Notes under the pieces: generated by a model | Databases searched by the model: none | What the model was told of the DNA's origin: nothing | What the model saw: only the letters and a program-made list of their open reading frames with translations | Shown: in pieces, positions 42,241 through 55,321 of the stretch | Numbering within the stretch: the stretch's first letter is position 1 | Layout of the letters: each line of letters starts with the position of its first letter | Translations under genes and position numbers: made by a program | Assembly: GCA_002197995.1 (NCBI GenBank) | Contig: NGZR01000001.1 | Location: 2,790,001 to 2,854,000 of the forward strand | Source of the DNA: Gaeumannomyces sp. JS-464 | Taxonomy: Eukaryota; Ascomycota; Sordariomycetes; Magnaporthales; Magnaporthaceae | Direction: 5' to 3' | Length of the DNA stretch: 64,000 bases

Positions 42241-44029
42241 TAAAAACCGGGTAGGATTTTATAATTAGCGGTAATCGAAGTTTGTAATTTACGTTCGAAA
42301 CCTTTTTTAATATTTTAAACGGTCCTAATTTTTTGTGGTTTAATTTATCGCTTTGTCGTTTGTTTTAATATTTCGTCGAAAAAAATAAACGCTATCCTTT
42401 TTTTAAAGGTCGGTTTTTCGATTTTTTTTTATTTGCTTAAGTAGTTATGCGGTGCCGTAGCTTTTTTAGCTTTGTTTAAAGGTATTTATGCAATTTAATA
42501 AGCTTTAATATTTGTATTTTTATTACTAAGGTATATTTTTTTACTTTAGGTTTTTTATACGCTATTAGCGTAAACCCGTAATTCGTAAAAAACGGTGTTA
42601 TTTTTATGCTTTTATAAACTAAGTTGTTATAAGCGAATTAAGCTATAAGGAATAGTTGTACCCAGTCGTTTTGTTTATAATTAACGTAATAACGTAAATA
42701 TTGCTTTATGGTTTAATTCGTTCGCTTTGTTTATCCATTTGTTTAAAAGTGGTAAATTATAAATAAAAAATGCTTCGCTTTTAGCTTATTTATAAGCCTT
42801 TTTTAAAACTTACTTATAAATAGCTTATTTTTATCCGTAATTAAGCGGTTCGACGTGCTGTATTTCACTATTACGTGTTTAATAAAAACGTACGTTAGCT
42901 TTATAACGTTGCTATTTTTTTTATAGTAAAAATAAAGCGTATTTGGTAAACTTATTTATTATTACTAATATATTATTTTATTTTACTTTCGTTATTAGTT
43001 TTTTGGATTAAAAAAGTTTAATAACGAAGTTTATAATAACTTTTACTATGTTTCGCTTAGTGCTAGCAATGGTTATAAAAGCTTATAAGGTTTATACTTA
43101 TTGGCTTTATTTTTAGCGCAGTTTTCGCAATTTTTTATTGCGTTTTATTTCGGTTTAAATTTTTACGAACCCGTAATCCTGCTATAATCGTTTCCACGTT
43201 TTGGTTACGCTTTAATAGCTATATGTTAATTGGTTATAAACTTATTGGATTTTTTTTAGGCTTTAAACTTTTCCTTATCGAACCGTTTTAACAAATATCT
43301 TTTATGCCGAAAACTAAAGATTTATTTAATCCTTTTGTTAAAATTACTCGTATTTTTTTAAGTATTACAACCTAATAGTTCGGTCGTTAGTTTAAGGCGT
43401 TTGCCCGGCCATTTTTAACCCTTTTTAATATTTAACCCGAATATCGTAATTTTGCAAAAACTCGTTTTAACGGATTTATCGCTTATTTAGGTTTTTGCTT
43501 ATAATAAAGTGCCTTAAGTTTTTATAATTCGTATATATTATAACCTAGTGCTTCGTTTTACAAAAGTGTGGCCGCCACTTTTTAAATGCTTAAATTATCG
43601 CTAAAAGTTTTTTATTGTGGATTTAGTAGTTTAATTTAGGTTTATTTAGCTTTTGCGAAAAAAACGCGCAAAAGCGCAACCGTTTTTAATCGTTTCGTTA
43701 TCCGAGTTAACCGCCGATCGCGTAATTCGACGCGTTAATTTTAACCTTAAAAGGTTTTTTTAGGTTTGGAAGCGTTAATATTAGTTTTTTTAATACGGCG
43801 TTCCGTTATTACTCGAAAGCTTTTTATTTTTACTTTCCCTAATAGAATTAATAGTTATTTTTAATAAAGTTCGTAAATAGTGTAGCGATTTTGTTATAAC
43901 CACGGATAAACCGTTTGTAAAAGTTTAAAAACCTTAAAAACCCTCGTACTTTTGTAACGTTTTTAAATATAGGCCATTTTTTAACTTTTTCGACTTTTTT
44001 AGGATTTATATAAACCTATTTAAATGTAA

Positions 44030-44330
44030 TTACGAATTTTAAAAAAGCGACTTTTTGCAAATGCTATTCGCACTTTTTTGGTTTAATAAGGAGTTTTGCG
44101 TTAAGCAATTTTTAAAGCACTTTATACACGTGCTATTTGTGCTTTTTTATCGTTTCCGAAAAAATTAAAATATCGTTTAAGTATGCGAGGATAAAAATGT
44201 CGAGGTATTCGCGTAATACGTAATTAATTATCCTTTGGAACGTAATTAATGCATTGGTAAACCTAAAAGTTATTATTAAAAACTCGTAGCATTTAAGCTT
44301 TTTTTAAAAGCCGTAAGCCACTTTTGGCTT
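44030..44330 (-). pseudogene. Reverse transcriptase core of chromovirus copy 1
   Basis: The minus-strand translation reads [20 protein letters not shown], then [20 protein letters not shown], then LNAKLLIKPKKCE. These are degenerate forms of the gypsy blocks MPFGLTNAPATFQ, AYLDDILIFS and LKPEKCEF. The catalytic YLDD has become YLND, a G-to-A type change. Confidence 0.87.
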
Positions 44331-47300
44331 TTTTAATCCGTATTAAGTTATAGCTTTTCGTAAGTTTAAAGCCGTAAAGTATTAGGCTTTGCCGAGCTTA
44401 TCGCGTAGCTCGTCGATAAAAGGTAAAAAAAATATTAATCCTTAACCGTAGCTTCGTTTAACGGCTGGTAATCGATACATATTCGCTTCGTTCCGTTTTT
44501 TTTCTTTTTTTATAAAATTTTATATCCTATTAAAAAGTCGAAAAGTTTAATAGTCTTTTTCGTAGGTTTTCTTTTAACTATTTTTTTAGCACCTTTTATT
44601 GTTAAAAGCTAAATTAGTACAATTTTTGGTATTTAAACTATATTTTTAATTTAAGTTTAATTTTTAAATTAAACGGTTTATATTGGGAAATACCGTTTTT
44701 AGGTTTTTTCGAAACAACTTTTCGTATTTATAATATTCCTTCGAAATATTCGCGAGCCGTTTTTTTATAGTTTAGTTGTTTTTAATCGCTTTCCATTTTG
44801 GATAATCGTATATTCGTCGATGCTAAATGCAAAAGTGAATTACTAAATCCTATTACCGTTATAACCTCCTTTTATTACTTTTTATATTTGCGGTTTAAAG
44901 TTTTTAATTAGTAAACCGTTATAGCTATTTATAGCTTTTCTTATTAAATTTGGCCGAAAGTTTAATGTAAGTTATTTTTTCTAAGCTAAGGGATTTCGAA
45001 AATTACGTTTCCTTTTTTTATATTTAGCTTATTTAATATAATAGTAACGTTTTCCCCATTTTAAATGCGTAATATTATTAATTATATTTTTCGGTCGATT
45101 TATTTTTTGTTATAAGCGATAAATATTCCTTTAACCGTTTTTAATTAATACGGTTAATATTTTCATTTCGTAGGAATTTTACACCGTTTAACCGTTTATA
45201 GCGATAGGTAATCGCTTTATACTTCGTAATCGATTATTACTTTAACTTTTTTCTTTTAATATTTTATCCGAAATGTTAATAAGTTGTATAATTAATTCGA
45301 TTTTACTATTGCGAAGGTTTTTATCGGTTTTTTTTTCCTTTCGTGCTTTTCGCTTAAATGGTTCCTTTAGTTTTTTAGTAAAAAAAACGGGTACCGTACG
45401 TTTGTTTTTTTGTCCGGGTTAAACGGTACGTACGTTTACGTAATCCTTTAATGTTAAGCTTTTGCCTTTTATAACATATGCTTTTTGCATTTTACAATTT
45501 CGCACTTTCTTTAATCGAATATCCTAATAACATATAGCATTAAATGCCGTTCGCTAAGCTTAAAAATTGCGGTAAATTTATCGATCCGGGTTAATTCCCA
45601 CCGTAGCAATTAAAATGCTAAACGGGGTTTAACTTTTAGCTTATTTTTTAATTTTCGTGGAAAAAAATCGTAACGTGGTTCACAAGTGAGTGGATTAAAC
45701 AAGCGAGTGGATCACTTGCAAATACATATAAAAAAAAGTCGGTGCACTTCGTTTAATTTACTGTAAAAATTTTTAAAAATTTAACAGGTTATTATTAAGC
45801 GTATTTCTTACGTAAAAATATTTTTTCCGAATTTTTATTATTACTCCTTTAGGGTTAGTTTTAAACACTGTGAAAAACACGGTGCAGTTTTTTTAATTTC
45901 ATAAAACTAGCCTTAAAGGAGTAATAATAAAAATCCGGAAAAAATATATTTAGCTTTCTACATAATTGTTTATTCACTTTTAAATTTTGGTAAAATTTAA
46001 ACGTAAATTGGGTGAGTTATTTAACTAAAAAAACGCTGTTTAATATGCATTATGCAAATGATCCACTCGCTTGTTTAATCCACTCACTTGTAAACCACGT
46101 TATTTAAACTTAAATTATAAATAAAATTTGCATTTTTCGTAAATACATTTTGCTTAAAAAAGGTACAAATGTTCCGGGTGCTTTATATTAACGCTGGGGT
46201 AATTTTCGGGTTTTAACGCAGCCTTTTTTAACTTGTTTACATTATCGAACCGGTAATTAACGTATTTAACTTTTTATTAATTGCTAAATTACGATAAGGG
46301 TTAACCGTTATTTTCGTTTGCCGTGGTGGTATAACATAACGAACCATTTAGGTATTTTAGGACTTTAACGTTTTAAAAACATTTTAACACTTTAAAAAGT
46401 ATAAAAGCGCGTTAACTTTTTTAATTTATTTAGCTTTACGAATTATAAATATAAAGGTTATACCGTTTAAACCCTTTGCTCGTTTTTAAAACTCGGCCGT
46501 TTCGAAGTTTTAACCGTTCGGTTTACTTCGGCGTCGGTATTAAAGTTTTTCGATTTTCGGAAAAGGTATATTTAGCTTAAAAGCTTTTTTAGGGCTTTTA
46601 TTAAGGTTGCACCTTTTTAAATTCCGCAAAAAGCGGTATCGTTTCCTTTTTTCGAATTTTCGGGCTCGAAAACGATCCGTTGCTTTTTTTCGCTATCGTA
46701 TTTAAACTTTAAAGCTTTAAGCATACAAATGCTTCGTAATTCCCGAGGATATTATCTAATAGCCTTTTTATCGAATTAGTATATAACATATAGCTTATTA
46801 TAATAGCACGTTTAATTAAACGCTTTTTTAAAGCATAATTCCTTTTATGTTAAGCTTTTTTACGTTCGTTAAAAGTTCGCTACTTAGCGGTTATTATTTC
46901 GCTAAAAGCAATTAATTTTTATATAGCTAATTTAACTGCATTTAAAACATTTCCCATTTTTTAGGTTTTATTTTTGCTTTTTTTACTACCCTTATTATTA
47001 ATAAACGGTTTTCGCACTAAGGTTTATAAAGCTTAAATGCGTTTCGTAAGTTATAATAAGTTATTACTTAGCTTTTTTTTGGTTAGCTTTATTAATTTAC
47101 GTTGCATTTTTAAAACTATATCCTTTTTTTTATTATCGTTTATACAATTTATCGCTAATGCGAACCGCGTTTTTAACGTAATCCGTAAAAAACTTCGAGC
47201 GATTTTGCTTCGCGAATTTATCTTTTACGTTTTCGCATAACCCGTTATAAAAATGCAGTATTAACATAGCGTCGCTTTAGTTAAGCTTAATGCTAATTCG

Positions 47301-47915
47301 TTAAAAGTTCGCCGCGTATTTGGCTATAGCTTTTCGCTATTTAAAGGCTAATAGCTTTTTTTCAGCGATTTAAATTTCGTTAATTATTTCGAACACTTTT
47401 CCGACTTTTTTTCCGAAAGTTTCGAAATTAGCAAAAATAATTTTAATAGTTTTTTAACTATTTTTATACCTTTTAAAGTAATTATTTTAAATTGGTTAAA
47501 ACCATTTTTTCACTTTATTATTTAACTTAATAGTAACGTAAGCGACTTTTTATTCCTCGCTTACGAACTGCTGTTTGTAAAACTTAAAATAGCTTTTGCA
47601 TTCGGTAAAAAACGTTTTAAATTTGCCGTTTTTCCTTTTGTAAAAATCCGGAAACGGAAATTTGTACGCTTTAATCGCGATAGGTGTTTTAAAGGATAGC
47701 AATTTCGCAATAAGTTGCTTTATTTCGGCTTAACCTTTGGCGATTTCGTTCGCTAAAAGTTTAAAAAGGCTAACCGTATTAGTAGTTTTTTTAATATTGT
47801 ACTTAATACCGTTAAAGGTAAAAACCGTGGTGTTTTTTTTTTAGGCTTTTTATTACTGCTCGCTATAGTTATATTATTCTTTTTTTAACGAGGTATTAAA
47901 TAAAATTAGTTAAAA

Positions 47916-48258
47916 TGTTACAATTAAAGGTTTACTTTTAAAGTATAGCATTTTAAAAGTGGAAAGGATAGTATCGCTAATGCTAATAAATAGGAAAACA
48001 CGTAAGTTAAAATGATAATTTAATTGCTTGCTTTAAAAAATGCTTAAAAGCTAACTTAAGTTAATTAATGCCGAAACTTTAGTTAAAACTACCTAAAATA
48101 ATAGGAAATCCATTTTTTATATATAAGTTGCTTTTTGCTTTATGTTAGGTTAAATTTGTAGCTTTGCTATAAATTTACAAATCTTTTTTAAATTTGTTGC
48201 TTTATTATAAATTTATAAATTTATAAATTCTTTTTAGGTTACGTAATTTTACATAACC
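47916..48258 (-). repeat. LTR C (about 343 bp), shared by chromovirus copies 1 and 2
   Basis: Starts TGTTACAATTAAAGGTTTAC and ends near ACATAACC. To its left is the 5' internal end of copy 1 (TAAAATTAGTTAAAA, the same as left of LTR D). To its right is the 3' internal end of copy 2 (GGGGCGAAAGCACTACTTTA, the same as right of LTR B). One LTR therefore serves both copies. Confidence 0.9.
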
Positions 48259-48823
48259 GGAGCGGGGCGAAAGCACTACTTTAAAGCTCCTTTTTATTTT
48301 GTTATTTTAAAAGTTTGCGTACTAGTCGTAATAGCGGGCCTTTTTTGCTAAAATTAATCGCTTGTAAAAAAAAGAAATAGTGGCGCGAAAAGCTTATACG
48401 AGCGATTCGTCGTAGTATTAACTTCGTAAAAAAGTTAAAGCGTGTTAAGCGGGAAAAGGCCGACCGGGAAGCCCGTTAAGCCGCTTTGCAACCCGAGCTA
48501 TCAGTAGCTTTTGCCGTTTCCTTTAATTGGCAAACGTTTAAAGTTAATCTTAACTTAAATTTGCTTGCTTTTTTTAACTTTAGTAAATCGTAACTTTTTT
48601 AACGATTTCCTTAGGTTTTATAACGCATTAAGTGTGGCTTTGGTTTTTTTATTAAGGTTTTAGGTTTAAAACCCCCCTTTTTTGGTACGATTATTGCTAA
48701 AAACCCATTTGTTAAGTTTTCGCCGATTGGTTTCTTAATTACTTTTACTTTTATTAACCTTTTTATAAATGCTTTTGCCGGTACTTTGCTAAAGCTTTTT
48801 AGCAATTTATTTAAGTTGGTTGC

Positions 48824-48985
48824 TTTTTCCCACGTATTTTTTTCGTAGCCGTACTTTTTCCATTTAACTAAGTACTTTTTAAGCTTGCTTTTCAGCCTAT
48901 AGTTTAAAATTTCTTGGATTTCGTACTTTTATTTTGCGTCGATTTTTACTAATTCGTTACTTTTAAAGCTTAGTAACGCTAATTT
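48824..48985 (-). pseudogene. Chromodomain of chromovirus copy 2
   Basis: The minus strand reads KYEIQEILNYRLKSKLKKYL then VKWKKYGYEKNTWEKATNLN, close to copy 1. It continues into the open frame 48805-48611 (MLKSFSKVPAKAFIKRLIKV), probably the polyprotein C-terminus. Confidence 0.83.
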
Positions 48986-51909
48986 AAATAGGGAAATATA
49001 AAAAACCGGGTGGGATTTTATAATTAGCGGTAATCGAAATTTATAATTTACATTTAAAACCTTTTTTAACATTTTAAAAGGTTTTAATTTTTTATGGTTT
49101 AGCTTATCGTTTAGTCGTTTTATTTTAATATTTCGTCGAAAAAAATAAACGTTATCCCCTTTTTTAAAGGTTGGTTTTTCGATCTTTTTTTTATTTGCTT
49201 AAGTAGTTATGCGGTACCGTAGCTTTTTTAGCTTTATTTGGAAGTGTTTATACAATTTGGTAAACTTTGTTACTTATATTTCCACTGTTAAAGCATGTTT
49301 TCCTGCTTTAGGTTTTTTATACGCTGTAAGCGTAAACCCGTAATTCGCATAAAACGGTGTAATTCTTATGCTTTTGTAAATTAAAGTATTATAAACGAAT
49401 TAAACTATAAAAAATAATTATACCTAATTATTTTATTTATAATTAACGTTGTAACGTAAATATTATTTTATAGTTTAATTTATTCGGTTCGTTTATTTAT
49501 TTATTTAAAAGTGGTAAGCCGTAAACTGGGAATGCTTAGCTCTTAATAAAGCTGTAAGCTTTTTTTAAAACTTGCTTATAAATAGTTTATTTTCATCGGT
49601 AATTAAGCGGTTTAACGTGCCGTGTTCCGTTATTACGTATTTAATAAAAACGTACGTTAGCTTTATAACGTTGCTACTTTTTTTATATGGTAAAAATAAG
49701 GCATATTTAGTAAACTAGTTTATTTTTACTAATACATTATCGTATTTTACTTTAATTATCCTTTTTTTGGATTAAAAAAGTTTAATAACGAAATTTATAA
49801 TAACTTTTTGCATATTTCGCTAAGCGCTAGTAACGGTTGCAAAAGTCCGTGCGGTTTATGCTTATTGGTTTTATTTTTAGCATAGCTTTCGCAATTTTTT
49901 ATTGCGTTTTATATTTCGGCTCGAGTTTTTACAAACTCGTAATATTATTATAACCGTTTCCACGTTTTTTTACGCTTTAATAACTGTATGCCAGCTGGCT
50001 GTAAATTTGTTAAATTTTTTTTAAGGTTTAAACTTTTCCCTACCGGATTATTTTAGCGAGTATTTTTTATGCCGGAATTAAAAATCCGTTTAGTTTTTTC
50101 GTTAGGATTACTTATGTTTTTTTAGGTATTGCGACCTGGTAGTTTATTATTAGCTTAAAGCGTCCGCTCGGCCGTTTTTCGACCTTTTTTAATATTTAAC
50201 CCGGATATCGTAATTTTGCAAAAACTCGTTTTAACGGATTTATCGCTTATTTAGGTTTTTATTTATAGTAAAATATGTTAAGTTTTTATAATTCGTATAT
50301 ATTATAACCTAACGCTTCGGTTTATAAAAGTATAACCGCTTTTTTTTAAATGTTCGAATTATCGTTAAAAGTTTTTTATCGTGGATTTAATAGTTTAATT
50401 TAAATTTGTTTAATTTTTGCAAAAGGAACGTATAAAAGTACAACCGTTTTTAATCGTTTCGCTATTCGGGTTAGCCGCCGATCGCGTAATTCGACGCATC
50501 GGTTTTAACTTCGAAAGGTTTTTTTAGGTATAAAAATATTAATACTAGTTTTTTAACACGGCGTTTTATAATTGTTTAAAAGCTTTTTATTTTTATTTTT
50601 CCTAATAAAATTGGTGGTTATTTTTAGTAAAGTTTTTAAATAGTGTAGCAATTTTGCTATAATTACAAATAAACTGTTTATAAAAGTTTAAAAACTTTAA
50701 AAACCTTTATATTTTCGTAACGTTTTTAAATATAAGCCACTTTTTAACTTTTTCGACTTTTTTAAAGTTTATGCAAATTTATCCAAAAGCAATTACGAAT
50801 TTTAAAAAAACGACTTTTTGCGAATACCATTCGCACTTTTTTGGTTTAAAAAAAGGCTTTGTATTAAGCAGCTTTTAAAGCACTTTATATACGTGTTGCT
50901 TACGCTTTTTTATCGTTTTTAAAAAAGTTAGGATATTATCCAAGTATGCGAAGATAAAAATGTTAAAATACTTGCGCAATATATAGTTATTTATCTTTTA
51001 GAACGTAATTAGTGCGTTAGTAAACCTAAAAGTTATTATTAAAAATTCGTAATAACTAAGCTTTATTTTAAAAGCTGTAAGCCACTTTTAGCTTTTTTTT
51101 AATTTATATTAAGCTAAAAGCTTTCCGTAAATTTAAAGCCGTAAAGTATTAAACTTTGCCGAGTTTATTTCGCAATTCGTTAATAAAAAGTAAAAAATAT
51201 TAGTTTTTAATCGTAGTTTCGTTTAACGGGCGGTAGTTAATGCACATTCGTTCCGTTTCGTTTTTTTTCTTTATAAAATCCCGTATCTTATTAAAAAATC
51301 GGAAGGTTTAATATATCCCTTTCGTAAGTTTTCCTCTAGTTGTTTTTTTAGCACCTTTTATTATTAAACGTTAAACTAGTACAGTTTTTAATATTTAAAT
51401 TGCGTTTTTAATTTAAACTTAATTTCCAAATCGAACGGTTCGTATTTAAAAAGCACCGTTTTTAAGTTTTTCCTAAATAACTTTTCGTATTTATAGCATC
51501 GTATTTGTAGTATTTTTTTAAAAATATTCGCGAGCCGTTTTTTAATATCGGTTTGGTTATTTTAATCGCTTTTTATTTTAAATAGTCGTATATTTATCAA
51601 TGCTAAATGCAAGGGTAAATTGCTAAATTTTACCACTTTATAACCTTTTTTCATTGCTTTTTATGCTTACGGTTTAAAGTTCGTAATTAGTAAACCGGTT
51701 TAATTATTTGTAGTTTTTCCTATTAAATTTAACCGGTGGTTTAATTTATCCGTAAATTAGTTTTCCTAAGTTAAAAAGTTTAAAAATTACGTTTCCTTTT
51801 TTTATATTTAACTTATTTAATATAATAATAACGTTTTCCCCGTTTCGAGTGCGTAATATTACTAGTTATGTTTTTCGGTCGATTTATTTTTTATTATAAA
51901 TAATAGGTA

Positions 51910-53766
51910 ACGTAATTCACCACCGAACGATATACACTATCGAGCGATACACTTATACCCGATTTCCGGTTAATTAACGCGTATGCTAACCTAATAACGC
52001 CAGCAATCCATTTAAACTACTCGGAATTGTATATATCGAACGTTTTTATTTCCTTTTGGCAAATGCGCGCATTGTGTCCAGTTTTGCCGCAAGTGCTATA
52101 TCGTTAACGAGTTATCGTTGCCTTTTTTTTTAACCCTTATAATCGCGCATTTTTTATTATAACTATTTATCTAGCTTTTTTTAATCCAAAACACTTCGTA
52201 TTTTTTCGATAATATGTAACCTTTTTTGCTAAACACGTGTTTTTTTGGCCTCCCGGCGTTTGCTTAGCGCTTTGTTCGCCTTTCGTAATTTAAAGTTCTT
52301 TTTTTTTAAAAGTTTAACCCGATGCATAATTGCTTTAGCCTTTTTCGTTAATTGGTTTACAATTAATAGCATAAACGACGGAAAACTGCTTCGGTAATTG
52401 GAAATCCGAGTTTTAATATGTTCGAATTGCGAAGTTGCGTTTTTAATTGTTTAAAGCGTTTTAAAAGTCCAAAGTTCGGCGTTATTTAAAAGCTTTTTTA
52501 AAAGAGTTAAAGTTCGTAACCTTACATCCAGCTTTTTTAAAACCAAATCCAAATTAAAAGGAGTAAAGCTAGCCTTTCGAAAACCTTTTTAAATATTTTT
52601 TTCAGTTATAAAGTTAAAAAATGCCGTTTTAAACGCCGAAAAAAACTCGATTTTAATTACGTAATTAACGTATAACTTTATTAAATTTTCGATTTGTTAA
52701 CCGTACGCTTTTTTTAACGAGTTAAAACATTTAACGTTAAACGGTTAAAAAAGGTAATATAAATGCGAAAGCATATAAAGCGTAACGATATTATATTCCT
52801 AGTAATAAAGCTTAAAATCCGTCGAATGGTGGCTTTTATACCCGTTTAGCATTAACAAACGATAAAACCCTTTTTTACAGGTTGCAATATGCTTATTAAA
52901 ATGCCGAATGTATTCCAAACCGAGCTCGTTCGTAATCCACCCGTTAACATTCGTTAAAATAACCTAATCGCGTAAAAAGCCGGTTTTCGAATACCAATTA
53001 GCTAAATAGTATTGCCTTTTAACGATAATAAAAGGAAAAATCGTTTAACCGTAACAATTAACCTTTTAAATAATTATAGCTTATTTCCGGTTGCTAAGCT
53101 AAACTAGCTTTGCTTTATTACTGCTTTTTAATATTGTAATAATTATAATAACGGCGATTATACTTATAAAAAAGCCGGTTTCGTCGAAATTGTAAATATC
53201 GTTATCCAAAATGCCATATTTAGCTATAATGTTTCGCATAAAGTCGAATTAAGCAAAACGAGCTTAGGATTTTCGCATTTGGCTTTTTGGTAGTCGTATT
53301 TTCAAATTTAACGCGTACCGAGCTCCGGGCGGCGTTTAACAAACTTCGCGAAATAGTTAATCCTAATAATGCCCGCGTCGCGTTCGGCGAACAATCGGTT
53401 AGCCATATTTTTAATACCAAAAGGCCGGGGAAGCAATGCGCGAAAATCCAGCTTAAATATGTACTTAATAAGCGCTTTTTTTGGATTCCGTTAATTTTGA
53501 AAGTTAAGCATGCTATCGCGTTAAGCAAATTTACCGCGCTTTCGTTTAGCGAAAGTGGCGAACGCGACCAAGTAAATTTTAACGGCGGCCCGAATGCTTA
53601 GTTTTAAGTTTAATCGCAAAGTTTAAAAAGCGAAAATTAATCGGCTTTCGTAGTTGTGGTTTAGCATGCTTGTCGGTAAAAAAATTGGAAGCAAAAAAAA
53701 TGTGTGTCGCGTTTTCGCAATTCGTATGTCGCTCGGTAATGTATATCGTTCGGTGGTAAACTACGT
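51910..53766 (-). mobile_element. Pogo/Fot1-type DNA transposon inserted in chromovirus copy 2
   Basis: The element is 1857 bp flanked by TA (51908-51909 and 53767-53768). Inverted repeats of about 45 bp read, from the left, ACGTAATTCACCACCGAACG and, inward from the right, ACGTAGTTTACCACCGAACG; both continue ATATACA...GAGCGA. The minus strand encodes a decayed transposase. It has a CENP-B/Tc5-type HTH (MANRLFAERDAGIIRINYFA, then KRRPELGTR, about 53290-53420) and a first acidic motif NFDETGFF (about 53165-53200, out of frame). Next come NWYSKTGF and VILTNVNGWITNELGLEYIR (about 52900-53000), then HHSTDF (about 52800-52830). The site in copy 1 (near 45120) is empty, proving insertion. Confidence 0.9.
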
Positions 53767-54912
53767 TATTTTTTCGACCGTATTTAGTTAATACGGTTAA
53801 TATTTCCGTTTCGTGGGAATTTTATACCGTTTAACCGCGTATAACGATACGTAATCGCTTTATATTTCGCAATTAATTATTATTTTAACTCTTTTCTTTT
53901 AATAATCCATTTAAAATGTTAATAAGTTATACGGTTAATTCGATTTTGCTATTGTAAAGGTTTTTATCGGTTTTTTTTTATTTCGTGCTTTTCGTTTAAA
54001 TAGTTTATTTAGTTTTTTAATAAAAGGAATAAATACCGTACGTTCGCACTTTTATCCAAGTTAAACGGGATATACGCTCGCGTAAATTTTTAATGCTAAG
54101 CTTTTACCTTTTATAATATATGCTTTTAGCATTTACAGTTTCGCACTTTCCTTTTAATAATATAGCATTAAATACCGCTCGCTAAGTTTAAAAACTGCGG
54201 TAAACCTGCCGATTTAAGCTAGTTTTTACCGTGGCAATTAAAATGCTAAACGGGGTTTAACTTTAAGCTCGCTTTTTAACTTTTGTAAAAAGAAATCGGA
54301 TTTAAGCTTAAATTGTAAATGAAATTTGCACTTTTCGTAAATGCATTTTGCTTAAAAAAGGTATAAATATTTAAAATGTTTTACGCTAACGTTAGGGTAG
54401 TTCGCGGGGTTTAACGTAACCTTTTTTAACTTTATTATTAGTTATACTACCGTTATGTTTGTAAAAACCTCGGTGCTTTTGCTGTTTTATATACATGTAA
54501 AAACCCTTAAACTCGTTTCCAAATGCGGACCGCATCCGGCTCGGTAGCCTAAAAGTAAAAACCATATTTGCTTTTCGTATACGGTTTTTGCTGTATTAAA
54601 CAATAGTGCCGTTTGCTTAATTCCTGCGATTGCTTTTAAAAGTTCCATTACGAAAGCGTCTTCGTAATTAATGGTAATAATAGGAAAGTACGCAAAAGAA
54701 AAATTGTAAAAAATGCATATTGCGCTTAGGTAGCGCCCCGGTGCCGGGTTTTTTTTTTATAGTAATATTGGTAATGATAATATTGGTTCGGTTGGTTGCG
54801 GTGGCCTAATTATCCGCGTCCGAGGTTTTCCGGTCCCGCTTCGGTGCCAGGTCGCGTAGCTGCTCCGTAAAGTTCGAAAGTCGTGGTTAACATTGGGTAA
54901 TTCGACGTAATT

Positions 54913-55321
54913 GTGTTGTTCGTTTCCGAAAGTGGCGCTCCGGTTGCGGATTGTTTTTTCGCTTATAACGCGCATTTGATCTTTTTATTGGTTCGCCGTT
55001 TTCGTAATTGTCTTGTTTTTGCTTTGTTTATATCGTACTTTTCGGTTGTGTTTTTATTTTTTTCCGGGTACGGGTTTTCACCGTTTTTTCCCTTTTTGCT
55101 TTTAAGGGTTTTTGCTTTTTTTTTTCGCTTTCCTTTAATTTTTTTATCGCAATTTTTAATTTTTTTTCCCCACTTTTCGCGCATTTTCCCGCTCGCGCTT
55201 TTACATTTGCCTTTCCGCGTTTCGTTCCTTTTCCGGCTCTTATCTTTTTGTATTATGGCTCCCAAAGATAAAACTCCCCGTTTTCCCTCGCGGCGCACGG
55301 CGGTGGCGTGGTAGTGCGCGC
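54913..55321. other. Open but low-complexity stretch inside the LINE 3' region
   Basis: Overlapping ORFs on both strands (54913-55314 +, 55298-54963 -) are Phe/Leu-rich or Lys-rich because of T/C runs. They have no domain and lie in the 3' part of the minus-strand LINE (ORF2 tail or 3' UTR). I do not treat them as genes. Confidence 0.6.

Larger units (their letters stand above)
40839..48258 (-). mobile_element. Ty3/gypsy chromovirus, copy 1 (LTR B to LTR C)
   Basis: The element is about 7.4 kb on the minus strand. The 5' LTR is C (47916-48258) and the 3' LTR is B (40839-41211). Reading the minus strand, a gag zinc knuckle remnant (CFKCS...INCF, last Cys and His altered) lies near 46910-46960. 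Reverse transcriptase lies at about 44030-44330 ([20 protein letters not shown], then [18 protein letters not shown], with the YxDD site changed to YLND). A C-terminal chromodomain lies at 42066-42240. A plus-strand Cys-rich ORF lies beside LTR B. Gag, RT, then chromodomain identifies a chromovirus. Frames are full of TAA/TAG stops. Confidence 0.9.

Noticed and set aside
55008..55271. Phe-rich hydrophobic ORF suggesting a membrane protein
   Set aside because: T/C runs in low-complexity DNA of the LINE 3' region give Phe/Leu by composition alone.
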